Source: Acidobacteriota bacterium
GTDB lineage: Bacteria; Actinomycetota; Acidimicrobiia; Acidimicrobiales; Palsa-688
DNA: 64,000 nt
Assembly (NCBI GenBank): GCA_028876385.1
Contig: JAGWSF010000001.1
Coordinates: 28,602-92,601, forward strand
Direction of reading: 5' to 3'
The translations under genes were made by a program, and so were the position numbers. Position 1 is the stretch's first letter. Each line of letters starts with the position of its first letter. Of the stretch, positions 16,375 to 24,549 are shown piece after piece. Under the pieces are notes generated by a model, which did not search any database, had not been told where the DNA came from, and saw nothing but the letters and a program-made list of their open reading frames with translations.

Positions 16375-16688
16375 GCGCACGGGCCCGACGCATGATCCCC
16401 ACCAAGGAGACCGCCAGCTGCCTGCAGGTCATGCGTACCCTGCAGTCCTACCTCGACGGCGAAGTCGACGAGCTCACCGCCCGAAGGGTGGCCAGCCACC
16501 TCGATGTCTGCCGCCGCTGCGGGCTGGAGGCATCGGTTTACCGGGAGATGAAAGCGGCCCTGTCGCGCCAGGGTCAGCCCCCGAGCCGCGAATCGCTCGA
16601 GCGGCTGCGCCGGTTCAGCTCGGCCCTCGTGCAGGGCCACGCCGAGGGTGGGGCCCACCCCGACCCGGAGCCGCCCCCCTCGGAGTGA
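16371..16688 (+). CDS. Zinc-finger anti-sigma factor (mycothiol/ZAS type)
   Basis: The 105-aa protein starts at GTG 16371, overlapping the sigma stop (GTGA) with a perfect AAGGAGG site. The zf-HC2 motif HLDVCRRC (HxxxCxxC) sits after a helix LQSYLDGEVDELTARRVASH. It likely binds and holds sigma copy 1 until a redox or other signal releases it. Its 3' end overlaps by 74 bp the convergent anti-sigma gene of copy 2. Confidence 0.85.
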   Translation: MSARARRMIPTKETASCLQVMRTLQSYLDGEVDELTARRVASHLDVCRRCGLEASVYREMKAALSRQGQPPSRESLERLRRFSSALVQGHAEGGAHPDPEPPPSE

Positions 16689-16902
16689 CCCCGTGGGGGA
16701 GGCGGCGACGCAGCGCCTGGCGGGTGGCGGCCAACCAGTCGGCCAGGTCCTGACACGAGCGGCACTGCGACAGGTGGGTGCCTACCCGCCGGGCCGTCAC
16801 GGCGTCGGCCTCGCCGTCGGCGTAGACCTCGACCAGGCGGCGCATCCGGCGGTGCTGCAGCGGGTTCACTGGCAGGTAAACCCGACGGGCGGGAGTTGCC
16901 AT
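16615..16902 (-). CDS. Zinc-finger anti-sigma factor for sigma copy 2 (antisense orientation)
   Basis: The 95-aa protein from ATG 16902 carries LVEVYADGEADAVTARRVGTHLSQCRSCQDLADWL, the same HxxxCxxC zinc finger as its neighbour. It is divergent from sigma copy 2, whose start is 40 bp away, and its last 74 bp run antisense into the other anti-sigma gene; the C-terminal residues from that overlap are low complexity. The ribosome site is weak, so the exact start is uncertain. Confidence 0.65.
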   Translation of the reverse strand: MATPARRVYLPVNPLQHRRMRRLVEVYADGEADAVTARRVGTHLSQCRSCQDLADWLAATRQALRRRLPHGVTPRGAAPGRGGPHPRRGPARGPS

Positions 16903-16942
16903 TCCGTGGAATGCCGGCTCCGACGGGACGGGTTCCTTTGGC

Positions 16943-17512
16943 GTGGCGGAACCGGGCCAAGGTCGTCGGGAGGCGGCCTTCGAGCGTTTCGTGCTGCCCG
17001 AGGTCGAGGTGCTGGCCCGGGTGGCGTTGGCCCTGACCCGCAACTCCGCCGACGCCGAGGACCTCGTGCAGGAGACCCTCGTGGCCGCCTTTCAGGGCCT
17101 GGACCGCTTCGACGGTGCCCACCCCCGGGCCTGGCTGCTCACCATCATGCGCAACGCCGAAGCCAAGCGGCATCGGCGGCGCCGACCGGTGCTGCTGCGC
17201 GACCCCGAGGCGGTCGAAGCCTCGGCGTGGGCCCAGCGCAACTGCGATCCCACCCAGGTGGCGGCCTCCGCCGAGCAGAGCGTGGTGGGCGACGACTTCC
17301 AAGCGGCGGTGGCCCGGTGCCTGGCTGGGCTGTCGGCCGGCCACCGCCAGGTGGTGCAGTTGGTGGACCTCGAAGGCCTGTCCTACGCCGAGGCGGCCCA
17401 GGCTCTCGGGATCCCGGTGGGGACGGTCATGAGCCGGCTGCATCGGGCCCGGGCCCGTATCCGCCGGCAGCTGGGCGAGGCGGGCCTGACCCCCCGCCGG
17501 CGCTGGCTGTGA
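16943..17512 (+). CDS. ECF RNA polymerase sigma factor (copy 2)
   Basis: The 189-aa protein has region 2 (SADAEDLVQETLVAAFQGLDRFDG, RAWLLTIMRNAEAKRHRRRR) and region 4 (YAEAAQALGIPVGTVMSRLHRARARIRR). GTG 16943. It is followed 61 bp downstream by the probable selenoprotein gene in the same direction, which may be its co-transcribed target or a redox partner. It is a paralogue of the sigma factor at 15772. Confidence 0.9.
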   Translation: MAEPGQGRREAAFERFVLPEVEVLARVALALTRNSADAEDLVQETLVAAFQGLDRFDGAHPRAWLLTIMRNAEAKRHRRRRPVLLRDPEAVEASAWAQRNCDPTQVAASAEQSVVGDDFQAAVARCLAGLSAGHRQVVQLVDLEGLSYAEAAQALGIPVGTVMSRLHRARARIRRQLGEAGLTPRRRWL

Positions 17513-17573
17513 GCAACCCGACCACCGATGCGACCAGCTATACCGACAGGCACAACAACAGGGAGAACACCCG

Positions 17574-18128
17574 ATGCCCAGACCCGTTCCCGCCTCGATC
17601 GACGTCTCCGACCTGAGCCTGCTGCGCCCCGACGGCACCGGACAGGCCCTCGGGGACCTGCCCGGCGTGCAGGTGCTCGTCCTGTTACGCCACCGCCATT
17701 GAATCCCCTGCCAGCAGCACCTGGTCGAGGTGCAGAAACTCCACGATGATCCCCGCATCGGTCTGGTCGCCGTCGGCTTCAGCCCGGCCGACCGCCTGTC
17801 GGCCATCGCCCGCCACCACGGCTGGCGGGGCGAGGTGCTGTCGGACCCCGAGCGCCGGCTGTACCGGCGTCTCGGCGTGGGGCGGGCCCGGTGGTGGCGG
17901 GTCTACAACCCCGGCACCCTGGCCGTCTACGCCCGGGCCGTGATCGGTCGCCGGCGCCTGCACCGCGCCGAGGAGGACACCCGTCAGCTGGGGGCCGACG
18001 CGGTCATGGTGCAGGCGACGGTGCGGACGCTGTGGCGGCCGGCCAGCCCCGACGACCGGCCCCCGGCCGCCGAGGTTATGGCGGCCGCCGCCGAGGCGGT
18101 CAGGCGTCGGGCCCCGGACGGGGGCTGA
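17574..18128 (+). CDS. Probable selenoprotein: AhpC/TSA-type thioredoxin-fold protein with UxxC motif
   Basis: ATG 17574 (GGGAG about 9 nt upstream) opens a frame that meets TGA at 17700-17702 and continues open in the same frame to 18128, giving 184 residues if read through. The TGA falls at residue 43 in LLRHRH-U-IPCQQHL, exactly where AhpC/TSA-like proteins carry the first Cys of a (G/x)CxPC redox motif; C46 remains. Downstream residues are conserved-looking (GLVAVGFSPADRLSAIA, VLSDPERRLYRRLGVGRA, TLWRPASPDDRPPA). A 6-bp hairpin with a GGTCG loop starts 14 nt after the TGA, as in bacterial SECIS elements. The alternative is a Cys-to-stop mutation; sel genes are not in the window. Confidence 0.75.
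17717..17733 (+). promoter_or_regulatory. SECIS-like hairpin after in-frame TGA
   Basis: GCACCT (17717-17722), loop GGTCG (17723-17727), AGGTGC (17728-17733). The GGTC of the loop lies 21-24 nt after the TGA. In E. coli fdhF the apical loop recognised by SelB contains GGUC at about 19-22 nt after its UGA, so sequence and spacing are close. The stem is perfect but lacks an obvious bulged U. Confidence 0.6.
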
Positions 18129-18318
18129 ACTCGGGGTCGGGATCGGGGCTGGTCCCCGGCGGTTCGACGGGGGGGAGGTCGCCGAGGGCGGCGCGCATGC
18201 GGAGGTCCCGGGCCGGGTCGGCCGGGCAGCACGTACGGGGGCGGAACCTCCCGGTCAGCGCGGCGACGGCCATCACCACGACGAACACGGCGACCAGACT
18301 GCCAAGGACGTAGGGCAT
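18100..18318 (-). CDS. Small membrane protein with vicinal cysteines
   Basis: The 72-aa frame from ATG 18318 has GGAGAG just upstream. One N-terminal helix (VLGSLVAVFVVVMAVAALTG) is followed by basic RFRPRTCCPAD with two adjacent Cys, then a Pro/Asp tail. It overlaps the 3' end of the selenoprotein gene by 29 bp in convergent orientation. No family is recognised; the CC pair next to a redox gene is suggestive only. Confidence 0.5.
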   Translation of the reverse strand: MPYVLGSLVAVFVVVMAVAALTGRFRPRTCCPADPARDLRMRAALGDLPPVEPPGTSPDPDPEFSPRPGPDA

Positions 18319-18435
18319 GGCTCTCCAGGGGATCGGCTGACGCGGGAACCCGCTGGCCGGCGGCGATGTTCCCGGCTCATGCGGGGCTCGGCCGGGTGAT
18401 GGAATGATCCGGGACGTTCGGGGGGTTCTGGAACC

Positions 18436-19932
18436 ATGGAGCAGGTAGAGAGCGCGACGAGGGACCCGGCGGCCCGGCCGAGCGGCGGGAGGCCCGGCCG
18501 GCTGGCCTCGGCGGCGGGGGCGGTGCGCGCCAGGCTGGCCGAGTGGGAGCGGCTCACTCGGGCCGTCGACCCCGAGACCCGGGCCGCCTACGCCCGCCGG
18601 TGGGCCGAGCTACCGGAGCGGTCCCGCACCCCGGCCCAGACCATCGGCCGCCACGCCGTGGGCTGCGAAGGGACCCACGGCGTGTTCCCCCGCTGCAATT
18701 TTTCCTGTCAGCCCTGCTACCACTCGGCCGAGGCCAACCGGGTGCGGACCGACGGGGACCACACGGTCTCGGAGATCACCCGCCAGATGGAACTGTTCCG
18801 CGAGCGGCGGGGTCCCCACGGTCACGCCCAGCTCATCGGGGGGGAGGTGTCGCTGCTCGACGCCGAGGATCACGCCCGGGCCTGGGAGGTGATGCGCTCG
18901 TTCGGTCGCAACCCGATGAGCATGACCCACGGGGACTTCGACTACGACTACCTGCGCCGCCTGTGCGTTCGCCCCGACGGCCGCCCCCGCTTCGGCTACG
19001 TCTCGTTCGCCGGGCACTTCGACACCACCATGGTCGGCCGGGCCGGGGCCCGCCGCCCCGAGCGGGAGGACCAACTGCACGGCCACCGCCGGGCCTTCTG
19101 CGAGATGTTCTCCCGCCTCCACGCCGAGCACGGCATCCGCTCCTACCTGGCCCACAACATGACCGTCACCCCCGAGAACGCCGACCAGATCGCCGAGGTG
19201 GTGAGGGCGACCCGGGACATGGGGTTCAAGATGTTGTCCTTCCAGCCCGCCGCCTATGTCGGCAACAGCGTCCGCTGGAAGGGGGACTTCCGTAGCCTCG
19301 ACGCCGACGCGGTGTGGTCCCGCATCGAGGAGGGCGCCGGCAGCCGCCTGCCCTGGGACGTGTTGGAGGTGGGTGACAGCCGCTGCAACCGCACGGCCTG
19401 GGGGTTCTACGTCGCCGACCGCTGGCACAGCCTCCTCGACGCCGACGACCCCCGCGACCTGGCCGCCCGGGACCGGTTCTTCCGCTACTTCGGCGGCGTG
19501 CACTTCAACGCCCCACCCAGGCTGCTGGCCGCCCGCCTGGCCCGCATCATCGTGGCCCACCCGAGCACCGTGGTCACCGCCGCCGGGTGGCTGGCCCGGG
19601 CGGTGCGCCGGGTCGGGCCGCGGCAGTTGCTGCGTCACCGGCCCCGCCCCATGACCTTCGTCATGCACCGCTTCATGCACGCCGAGGACGTGGCCCCGGC
19701 CTGGGAGCTGATGCGCCGCGGCGAGACCTCCAGCGACCCGACCATCGTGGAGGTGCAGGAACGCCTGGCCGCCTGCTCCTACGCCATGGCCCACCCCGAG
19801 ACCGGGGAGCTGGTCCCGGCCTGCGTGCAGCACAGCCTCCTCGACCCCGACGAGAACCGCCAGCTGGCCCAGCTGCTGCCCCTCCCGACCCGCCGCCGCC
19901 CGGACCCGGCGCCCACTCCCGCCCCGGGCTGA
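18436..19932 (+). CDS. Radical SAM protein of unknown function
   Basis: The 498-aa protein has the [4Fe-4S]/SAM motif CxxxCxxC as C87-NFS-C91-QP-C94 (PRCNFSCQPCYHSAEANR), followed by GGEVSLL in the position of the usual GGEP. Distinctive stretches are SMTHGDFDYDYL, VSFAGHFDTTM and LAHNMTVTPENADQI. There is no SPASM-type Cys cluster near the C-terminus, though scattered Cys occur. It stands between the selenoprotein gene and the convergent radical SAM operon. The substrate is unknown. Confidence 0.82.
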   Translation: MEQVESATRDPAARPSGGRPGRLASAAGAVRARLAEWERLTRAVDPETRAAYARRWAELPERSRTPAQTIGRHAVGCEGTHGVFPRCNFSCQPCYHSAEANRVRTDGDHTVSEITRQMELFRERRGPHGHAQLIGGEVSLLDAEDHARAWEVMRSFGRNPMSMTHGDFDYDYLRRLCVRPDGRPRFGYVSFAGHFDTTMVGRAGARRPEREDQLHGHRRAFCEMFSRLHAEHGIRSYLAHNMTVTPENADQIAEVVRATRDMGFKMLSFQPAAYVGNSVRWKGDFRSLDADAVWSRIEEGAGSRLPWDVLEVGDSRCNRTAWGFYVADRWHSLLDADDPRDLAARDRFFRYFGGVHFNAPPRLLAARLARIIVAHPSTVVTAAGWLARAVRRVGPRQLLRHRPRPMTFVMHRFMHAEDVAPAWELMRRGETSSDPTIVEVQERLAACSYAMAHPETGELVPACVQHSLLDPDENRQLAQLLPLPTRRRPDPAPTPAPG

Positions 19933-19953
19933 CGGCCGCCCCCGGCTGGCGGC

Positions 19954-21648
19954 TCAGATGGCGCAGCGGTAGGGCTGGGGGAGGCTCCCGTCGGCCAGGC
20001 GGGCGGCGAAGAAGCGCTCGGTGATCAGCCGCTTGACCTCGGCCAGTCGGCGGTCGGGGGGCGCCACGATCATGTCGGGGCTGGTGTCGGTGTCGGCGCC
20101 GGCGGGATGCCAGTGGTAGCCGTCGGTGGTGACGGTGATCTCCGGGACGGTGCTGGCCGGGCCGATGTCGATCCCCTCGCCCGAAAGTCCCCGCTGCAGC
20201 AGGGGCCGGACGGCGAAGCCCTCGGGGGGCACGCCGAGGGAGGCGACCAGCTCGGCCATGGCGGCGATGTCGTGGCGGTTCTCCGGGGTCTCGGTGAGCG
20301 CCACCCGCACGTCGAGGCCGGCGGCCGCGGCCTGGCCGATCCCGGCCACCGCCCGGGCCCACGAGCCCCGGCCCCGGTGGGCGTCGTGGACGTCGGCCCG
20401 GGAACCGTCAAGGGAGGTCTGCACCACCAGCTGCCCGGTGGCGGCCAGCCGGCCGAGGCCGCCGGCCCGCCGTCCCCCGAGCAGCATGGCGTTGGTCAGC
20501 ACCACCGTCGGGAGGCGCTCGGCGGCGTAGAGCAGCAGGTCGATGATGTCGGGGTGCAGGAACGGCTCGCCGCCGGTGACGTACAGCTCGCCGAACCCCT
20601 CGGCGACGGCCTCGTCGACCAGAGCGGCGAACCGCTCGGGGGTGAGGGCCCGCCGCCGGGCCTTCGGGGACGAGCCCACGGCGCAGTAGTCGCAGGCGAG
20701 GTTGCAGTGGAAGTTGGTGTAGACCCACAGCCGGGCCGGGAAGTAGCTGGTGGCGAACAGCGGGACCACCGGCCGCTCCGACGTCCGGTCGGGCTCGGAC
20801 GGCGCCCCCCAACTCCCCCCGGCCGGGGCGAACGCCGGCAGGGTGCTGCGGTAGAGCTGGTAACGGCCGGCGGCCCGCTCGGCGGGGGGCAGCACCTCGA
20901 TGCAGGTGGTCCACCAGCCCGTCTCGATGGTCTCGACGAACGCCTCGGGCAGGCCGGCGGCGCGCATCGACGCGGCCTGGGCGGCCCAGTCGTAGTCGAG
21001 GGCCACCAGGGTCGCCTCGGCCTCACCGTCGGCGATGTCCACCACCGCGTACCAGACCGCGGTGGTCCCGTCGTTGGCCGGTTTGCCGAGGACCCCGACG
21101 TTGACGACCAGCGTGCCGTCCACCCGCTTCTGCCAGGGCAGGCCGCTGTGGGTGCAGCAGATCACGTCGGCGCCGCTGGCTTCCACCCGGGCGGCGTGCT
21201 CCTCGTCGGGCCGCGACTCCCACCAGAAGTCGTTGAGGGCGAGGGGCGAGCCGTGGACCAGGTGCACATCGCAGCCGGCCACCCGCAGGCGGCGCTCGGT
21301 GGGCAGCGAACCCATCCACGCCGCAAACTCCCGGTCGCAGGTGGCCAGGGTGTGGTCGTAGATGAGCTGGGCGAACGAGTTGTCAGTGGGGTCGCGGTAA
21401 CCGCACCCGCAGTCGGGATCGGCCCGGGCCACGGCCACGTCGTAGTTGCCGGCCAGGCACTCGACGCCCCCGGCGGTGAGGATCGGCCACAGCGCGTTGA
21501 TGTCGGCGCCGAACCCGCCGAGGTCGCCGAGGCAGAACAGCTCGTCGCAGCCCCGGGCCCGGGCGTCGGCTACGAAGGCGGCCAGGGCGTAGGGGTTAGC
21601 GTAGGGCCCGCCGCAGAACCCGAGGCGCCGGCGGGCGGGGCCGCTCAC
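19954..21648 (-). CDS. Fusion of metallophosphoesterase-like and radical SAM domains
   Basis: The 564-aa protein from GTG 21648 (overlapping the MFS stop) has two parts. Residues 8-235 resemble a calcineurin-like phosphoesterase: GDLGG, GNYD, HGSP and THSGLP motifs are present, but the first DxH metal motif is replaced by CGGPYANP. Residues 300-560 are a radical SAM domain with C315, C319, C322 (FHCNLACDYC), TGGEPFLHPD and a terminal YRCAI. The fused domains point to one pathway acting on a phosphorylated or nucleotide-like compound; this is inference. It is the last gene of a four-gene overlapping operon. Confidence 0.82.
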   Translation of the reverse strand: MSGPARRRLGFCGGPYANPYALAAFVADARARGCDELFCLGDLGGFGADINALWPILTAGGVECLAGNYDVAVARADPDCGCGYRDPTDNSFAQLIYDHTLATCDREFAAWMGSLPTERRLRVAGCDVHLVHGSPLALNDFWWESRPDEEHAARVEASGADVICCTHSGLPWQKRVDGTLVVNVGVLGKPANDGTTAVWYAVVDIADGEAEATLVALDYDWAAQAASMRAAGLPEAFVETIETGWWTTCIEVLPPAERAAGRYQLYRSTLPAFAPAGGSWGAPSEPDRTSERPVVPLFATSYFPARLWVYTNFHCNLACDYCAVGSSPKARRRALTPERFAALVDEAVAEGFGELYVTGGEPFLHPDIIDLLLYAAERLPTVVLTNAMLLGGRRAGGLGRLAATGQLVVQTSLDGSRADVHDAHRGRGSWARAVAGIGQAAAAGLDVRVALTETPENRHDIAAMAELVASLGVPPEGFAVRPLLQRGLSGEGIDIGPASTVPEITVTTDGYHWHPAGADTDTSPDMIVAPPDRRLAEVKRLITERFFAARLADGSLPQPYRCAI

Positions 21649-23123
21649 CGGCCACCGGCCGGGCTGGCCGACTCGACCGGGCTGGCCGACTCGACCGGGC
21701 TGGCCGACTCGGCCGGGCTGGCCGACTCGGCCGCCACCCGGACCAGCGTCTCGAGCGGCTGGCGGGCCGCCTCCTGGCCGCCCCTCCAGGCGAACACGCC
21801 CATGGCGGCCACCCCGACCAGCCAGAAGGCCCCCACCAGGGTGTAGGAGAACGTCGCTCCCAGGTGGGTGGCCAGCGACGGGAGGGACAACGTCCCGACG
21901 ATGGCCCCGATCCGGCCCACCGCCACCGAAGCTCCCACCCCGGCGGCCCGCAGGTGGGTAGGGAACAGCTCGGTGAAGGTGGGGTAGGCGCTGGTCCACG
22001 CCGCGGTGGCGGTGGCGTTGGCCACCACGAAGGCCGCGGTCACCCAGGCCGCGCTGGTGGTGGCGGTGGCCAAGGCGAGAAGGCCGACCCCGGCCGCGGC
22101 CAGGCTGTAGGAGCCGGCCACGGTGACGCGGTGGCCGAGGCGGTCGAACAGGCTGGACATGACCAGCCCCCCGGCCAGGCCGCCGACGTTGCCGACGATG
22201 TAGAACAGCGGGATGGCCCGGGCGCTGATGTGCACCTCGGGCAGCACCACCACCGACAGCAGGGCGAAGATCCCGTAGTAGCCGAACGCCTCGGCCAGGT
22301 CCAGGGCCGCCCCGAGGGCCAGCCGCCCGGGGTAGCGGTGCACCAGCTCGCCCAGGGCCGCCCCGAGGCGGGGCGGCCTCTCCTCGTCCCTGCCGTCGGG
22401 TGGCTGCGGCCGCGGCGGGGTGCCCGACTCGAGCGACGACACCACCTGCTCGGCCTCCTCGTAGCGGCCCTGCGAGGCCAGCCAGCGGGGGGATTCGGGG
22501 ATGCGCCGGCGGAAGTACAGCACCACCAGCGCCACCAGGCCGCCCAGCACGAACATGTAGCGCCACGAGTTGGCGGCCGACACGGCCAGCGTGTCGAGCA
22601 CGAAGTAGGCGACGGCGCCGGCCAGGATGGCCCCCGCCGGCCAGAAGTTCATGACCACGGCGTTGGCCTTGCCCCGCACCCGGGCCGGCATGAACTCGGC
22701 GATGGCGGCGTTGACGATGCTGTACTCGGCGCCCACGCCGAGGGCGGCCAGGGCCCGGAGGGCGTAGACCGAGCCCAGGTCGGGGGCCAGCCCGGTCAGG
22801 ACCGTGAACCCGGCGTACCACAGCAGGGTGGCGACGAACAGCCGTCGGCGCCCGAAGCGGTCGGCGAGGCGCCCCCCGGCCAGCGCCCCCACCAGGATGC
22901 CGCCCAGCCAGACGGCCAGGACGGCGTCGCGCTGGGTGACGGTGGCGTGGAAGTGGTCGCCGAGGGGGCCCACCGCCGAGGAGAACATCTGCACCTCGAA
23001 CGAGTCGAACAGCCATCCGGCGCCCAGCGCCACCAGGATGGTGGTGTGGCGCGGGGTCCACGGCAGGCGGTCCAACCGCTCGGCTATCGCGGAGGGGCTC
23101 GGGATCCGAGGCGGGTCGCTCAT
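21645..23123 (-). CDS. MFS transporter (metabolite:H+ symporter type)
   Basis: The 492-aa protein has 12 predicted helices, with the MFS loop GGRLADRFGRRRLF between TM2 and TM3, the RALAALGVGAEYS segment and PESPRWLASQGR after TM6, as in the sugar/aromatic acid symporter branch. The C-terminus carries a four-fold ESASPV/A hexapeptide repeat. Start and stop each overlap neighbouring genes by 4 bp, so it belongs to the transferase/radical SAM operon and probably exports or imports its product or precursor. Confidence 0.88.
   Translation of the reverse strand: MSDPPRIPSPSAIAERLDRLPWTPRHTTILVALGAGWLFDSFEVQMFSSAVGPLGDHFHATVTQRDAVLAVWLGGILVGALAGGRLADRFGRRRLFVATLLWYAGFTVLTGLAPDLGSVYALRALAALGVGAEYSIVNAAIAEFMPARVRGKANAVVMNFWPAGAILAGAVAYFVLDTLAVSAANSWRYMFVLGGLVALVVLYFRRRIPESPRWLASQGRYEEAEQVVSSLESGTPPRPQPPDGRDEERPPRLGAALGELVHRYPGRLALGAALDLAEAFGYYGIFALLSVVVLPEVHISARAIPLFYIVGNVGGLAGGLVMSSLFDRLGHRVTVAGSYSLAAAGVGLLALATATTSAAWVTAAFVVANATATAAWTSAYPTFTELFPTHLRAAGVGASVAVGRIGAIVGTLSLPSLATHLGATFSYTLVGAFWLVGVAAMGVFAWRGGQEAARQPLETLVRVAAESASPAESASPVESASPVESASPAGGR
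21661..21732 (-). repeat. 18-bp in-frame tandem repeat (x4)
   Basis: Four copies of gggctggccgactcg(a/g)cc encode ESASP(V/A) at the C-terminus of the MFS transporter. Confidence 0.85.
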
Positions 23124-23899
23124 TCACGGTCTCCTGGGGTGGGCGAGGTCGGACACGGGGACAAAGGGGCGGGCGGCGATGGCGGCGGGACGGCTCCGAC
23201 GGGTAGTCGGAGGCCGGGACCGCAGCGGTAGCGAGCGGCCAGGCGGTGGGGATCGGCCCCGGCCGCGAAACGCAGCTTGAGGTACTGCATGAAGGCGATC
23301 ATCCGCCACGTGCCGTGCCTCTCGAAGCGCCGGGCCGAGGCGGTGGAGGTGGCGTCGAGCAGGACCAGCGGGCCGGCCCGGCGCAGCCGCCGGGAGAACT
23401 CCAGGTCCTCCATCAGCGGGATGTCGGCGAAACCGCCGAGGCGGTCGAAGACCGGGCGGCGGACGAACATGGCCTGGTCGCCGAAGATCTGCCCGAGGCG
23501 GCGGGCCCGGTGGTTGGACGCCCAGGCCAGGTAGCCGAGGGCCGCCGACCGGTGGTCGAAGCGGATGGACAGGCCGCCGCCCACCACGGCCGGGTCGGCC
23601 AGGGCGGCGAGCATCTGGGGGAGGGCGTCGGGGTCGATGACGGTGTCGGCGTGGACGAACCAGATCACCTCGCCGCGGGTGGCCGCCGCCCCGGCGTTGA
23701 GCTGGGGGCCGCGCCCGGGGCGGCTGTGGACCACCGGGGCGAGGGGGGCGGCCCGGGCCACGGTGCCGTCGGTGCTGCCCCCGTCGACCACCACCACCTC
23801 GCAGCCGGGGAAGTCCCGGCGGATACGCCCGAGGGTGGCTTCGATCCGTTCGGCCTCGTCGAGCACCGGCACGACGATGGAAACCGACGGCGGGGTCAC
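23120..23899 (-). CDS. Family 2 glycosyltransferase, 'transferase 2, rSAM/selenodomain-associated' type (TIGR04283-like)
   Basis: The 259-aa protein from GTG 23899 has the GT-A signatures SIVVPVLDEAERI, VVVDGGSTDGT, FVHADT and PLMEDLEFSRRLRR. Length and motifs match the TIGR04283-type transferases, often encoded beside TIGR04282-type proteins and radical SAM genes, as here. The C-terminal 30 residues are Pro-rich. It overlaps both neighbours by 4 bp. The donor and acceptor are unknown. Confidence 0.85.
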   Translation of the reverse strand: MTPPSVSIVVPVLDEAERIEATLGRIRRDFPGCEVVVVDGGSTDGTVARAAPLAPVVHSRPGRGPQLNAGAAATRGEVIWFVHADTVIDPDALPQMLAALADPAVVGGGLSIRFDHRSAALGYLAWASNHRARRLGQIFGDQAMFVRRPVFDRLGGFADIPLMEDLEFSRRLRRAGPLVLLDATSTASARRFERHGTWRMIAFMQYLKLRFAAGADPHRLAARYRCGPGLRLPVGAVPPPSPPAPLSPCPTSPTPGDRE

Positions 23900-24549
23900 G
23901 CGCCGACGCCGAGGAGTCGGCGCAGCCCGGCCGGGACCCGCTCGTCGGCGGCGAGGGCGGCGGCGTCGTCGGGGGTGTCGAGGTCGCGGCGGGTCTCGAG
24001 CCGCGAGACCGACAGGCCGGCGCGGCGGGCGGCGACCAGGCTGGCGTCGAGCACCTCCGGTCCCCCCCACCGCGACCCGAGGGCGAACAGGCCCGGCGCC
24101 GGCCGGGACAGCCCGAGCAGGTAGTACCCGCCGTCGGCGGCCGGCCCGAACACGGCGTCGACGCGGCGCAACTCCCGGGCCGCGGCGAGGAGGGACGCGC
24201 TGGTCAGGGTCGGAGCGTCGGTGCCGATCAGGACCACCGGGTGTCCCTGCCCGAGCGGACGGGCGGCGGCTGCGGCCATCCGCTGGCCGAGATCGCCGGG
24301 GGCCTGAGCCTCCAGGCCCACCCCGGCGGGGAGCAGGGCGGCGATCTCGGCGCGCCCATCCGGGGGATCGAAGGCGACGGTGACCTCCAGACCCGACGCC
24401 ACGGCCACCGAGACGCTGTGCTGGAGCAGGGCGGCGGCCAGCCGGGCGCAGCCGTCGTGGCCGAGCAGCGGGGCGAGCCGGGTCTTCACGTGGCCCGGGC
24501 GGGGCGCCTTGGCCATGACCACCACGGCCGCGGTCGGCCGGTCGGTCAC
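23896..24549 (-). CDS. Nucleotidyltransferase-fold glycosyltransferase, 'transferase 1, rSAM/selenodomain-associated' type (TIGR04282-like)
   Basis: The 217-aa protein from GTG 24549 has VMAKAPRPGHVKTRLAP, LIGTDAPTL and GPAADGGYYLLGL, the hallmarks of the CofC-like DUF2064/TIGR04282 family. First gene of the operon 24549-19954. The pair with the next gene is a conserved unit with radical SAM genes, which fits the nearby selenoprotein. The frame is open further upstream (to 24681) but with low-complexity sequence; the GTG before TDRPTAAVVVMAKAP is the natural start. Confidence 0.85.
   Translation of the reverse strand: MTDRPTAAVVVMAKAPRPGHVKTRLAPLLGHDGCARLAAALLQHSVSVAVASGLEVTVAFDPPDGRAEIAALLPAGVGLEAQAPGDLGQRMAAAAARPLGQGHPVVLIGTDAPTLTSASLLAAARELRRVDAVFGPAADGGYYLLGLSRPAPGLFALGSRWGGPEVLDASLVAARRAGLSVSRLETRRDLDTPDDAAALAADERVPAGLRRLLGVGA

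Noticed and set aside
17730..18128. Independent gene starting after the TGA
   Set aside because: Its in-frame start at 17730 has no ribosome site and would lack the N-terminal strand and redox motif; read-through of the TGA explains the whole frame better.
19954..23127. One giant minus-strand frame of 1057 codons
   Set aside because: The upstream two thirds are an out-of-frame reading of the MFS gene; protein features begin only at GTG 21648, which overlaps the MFS stop.
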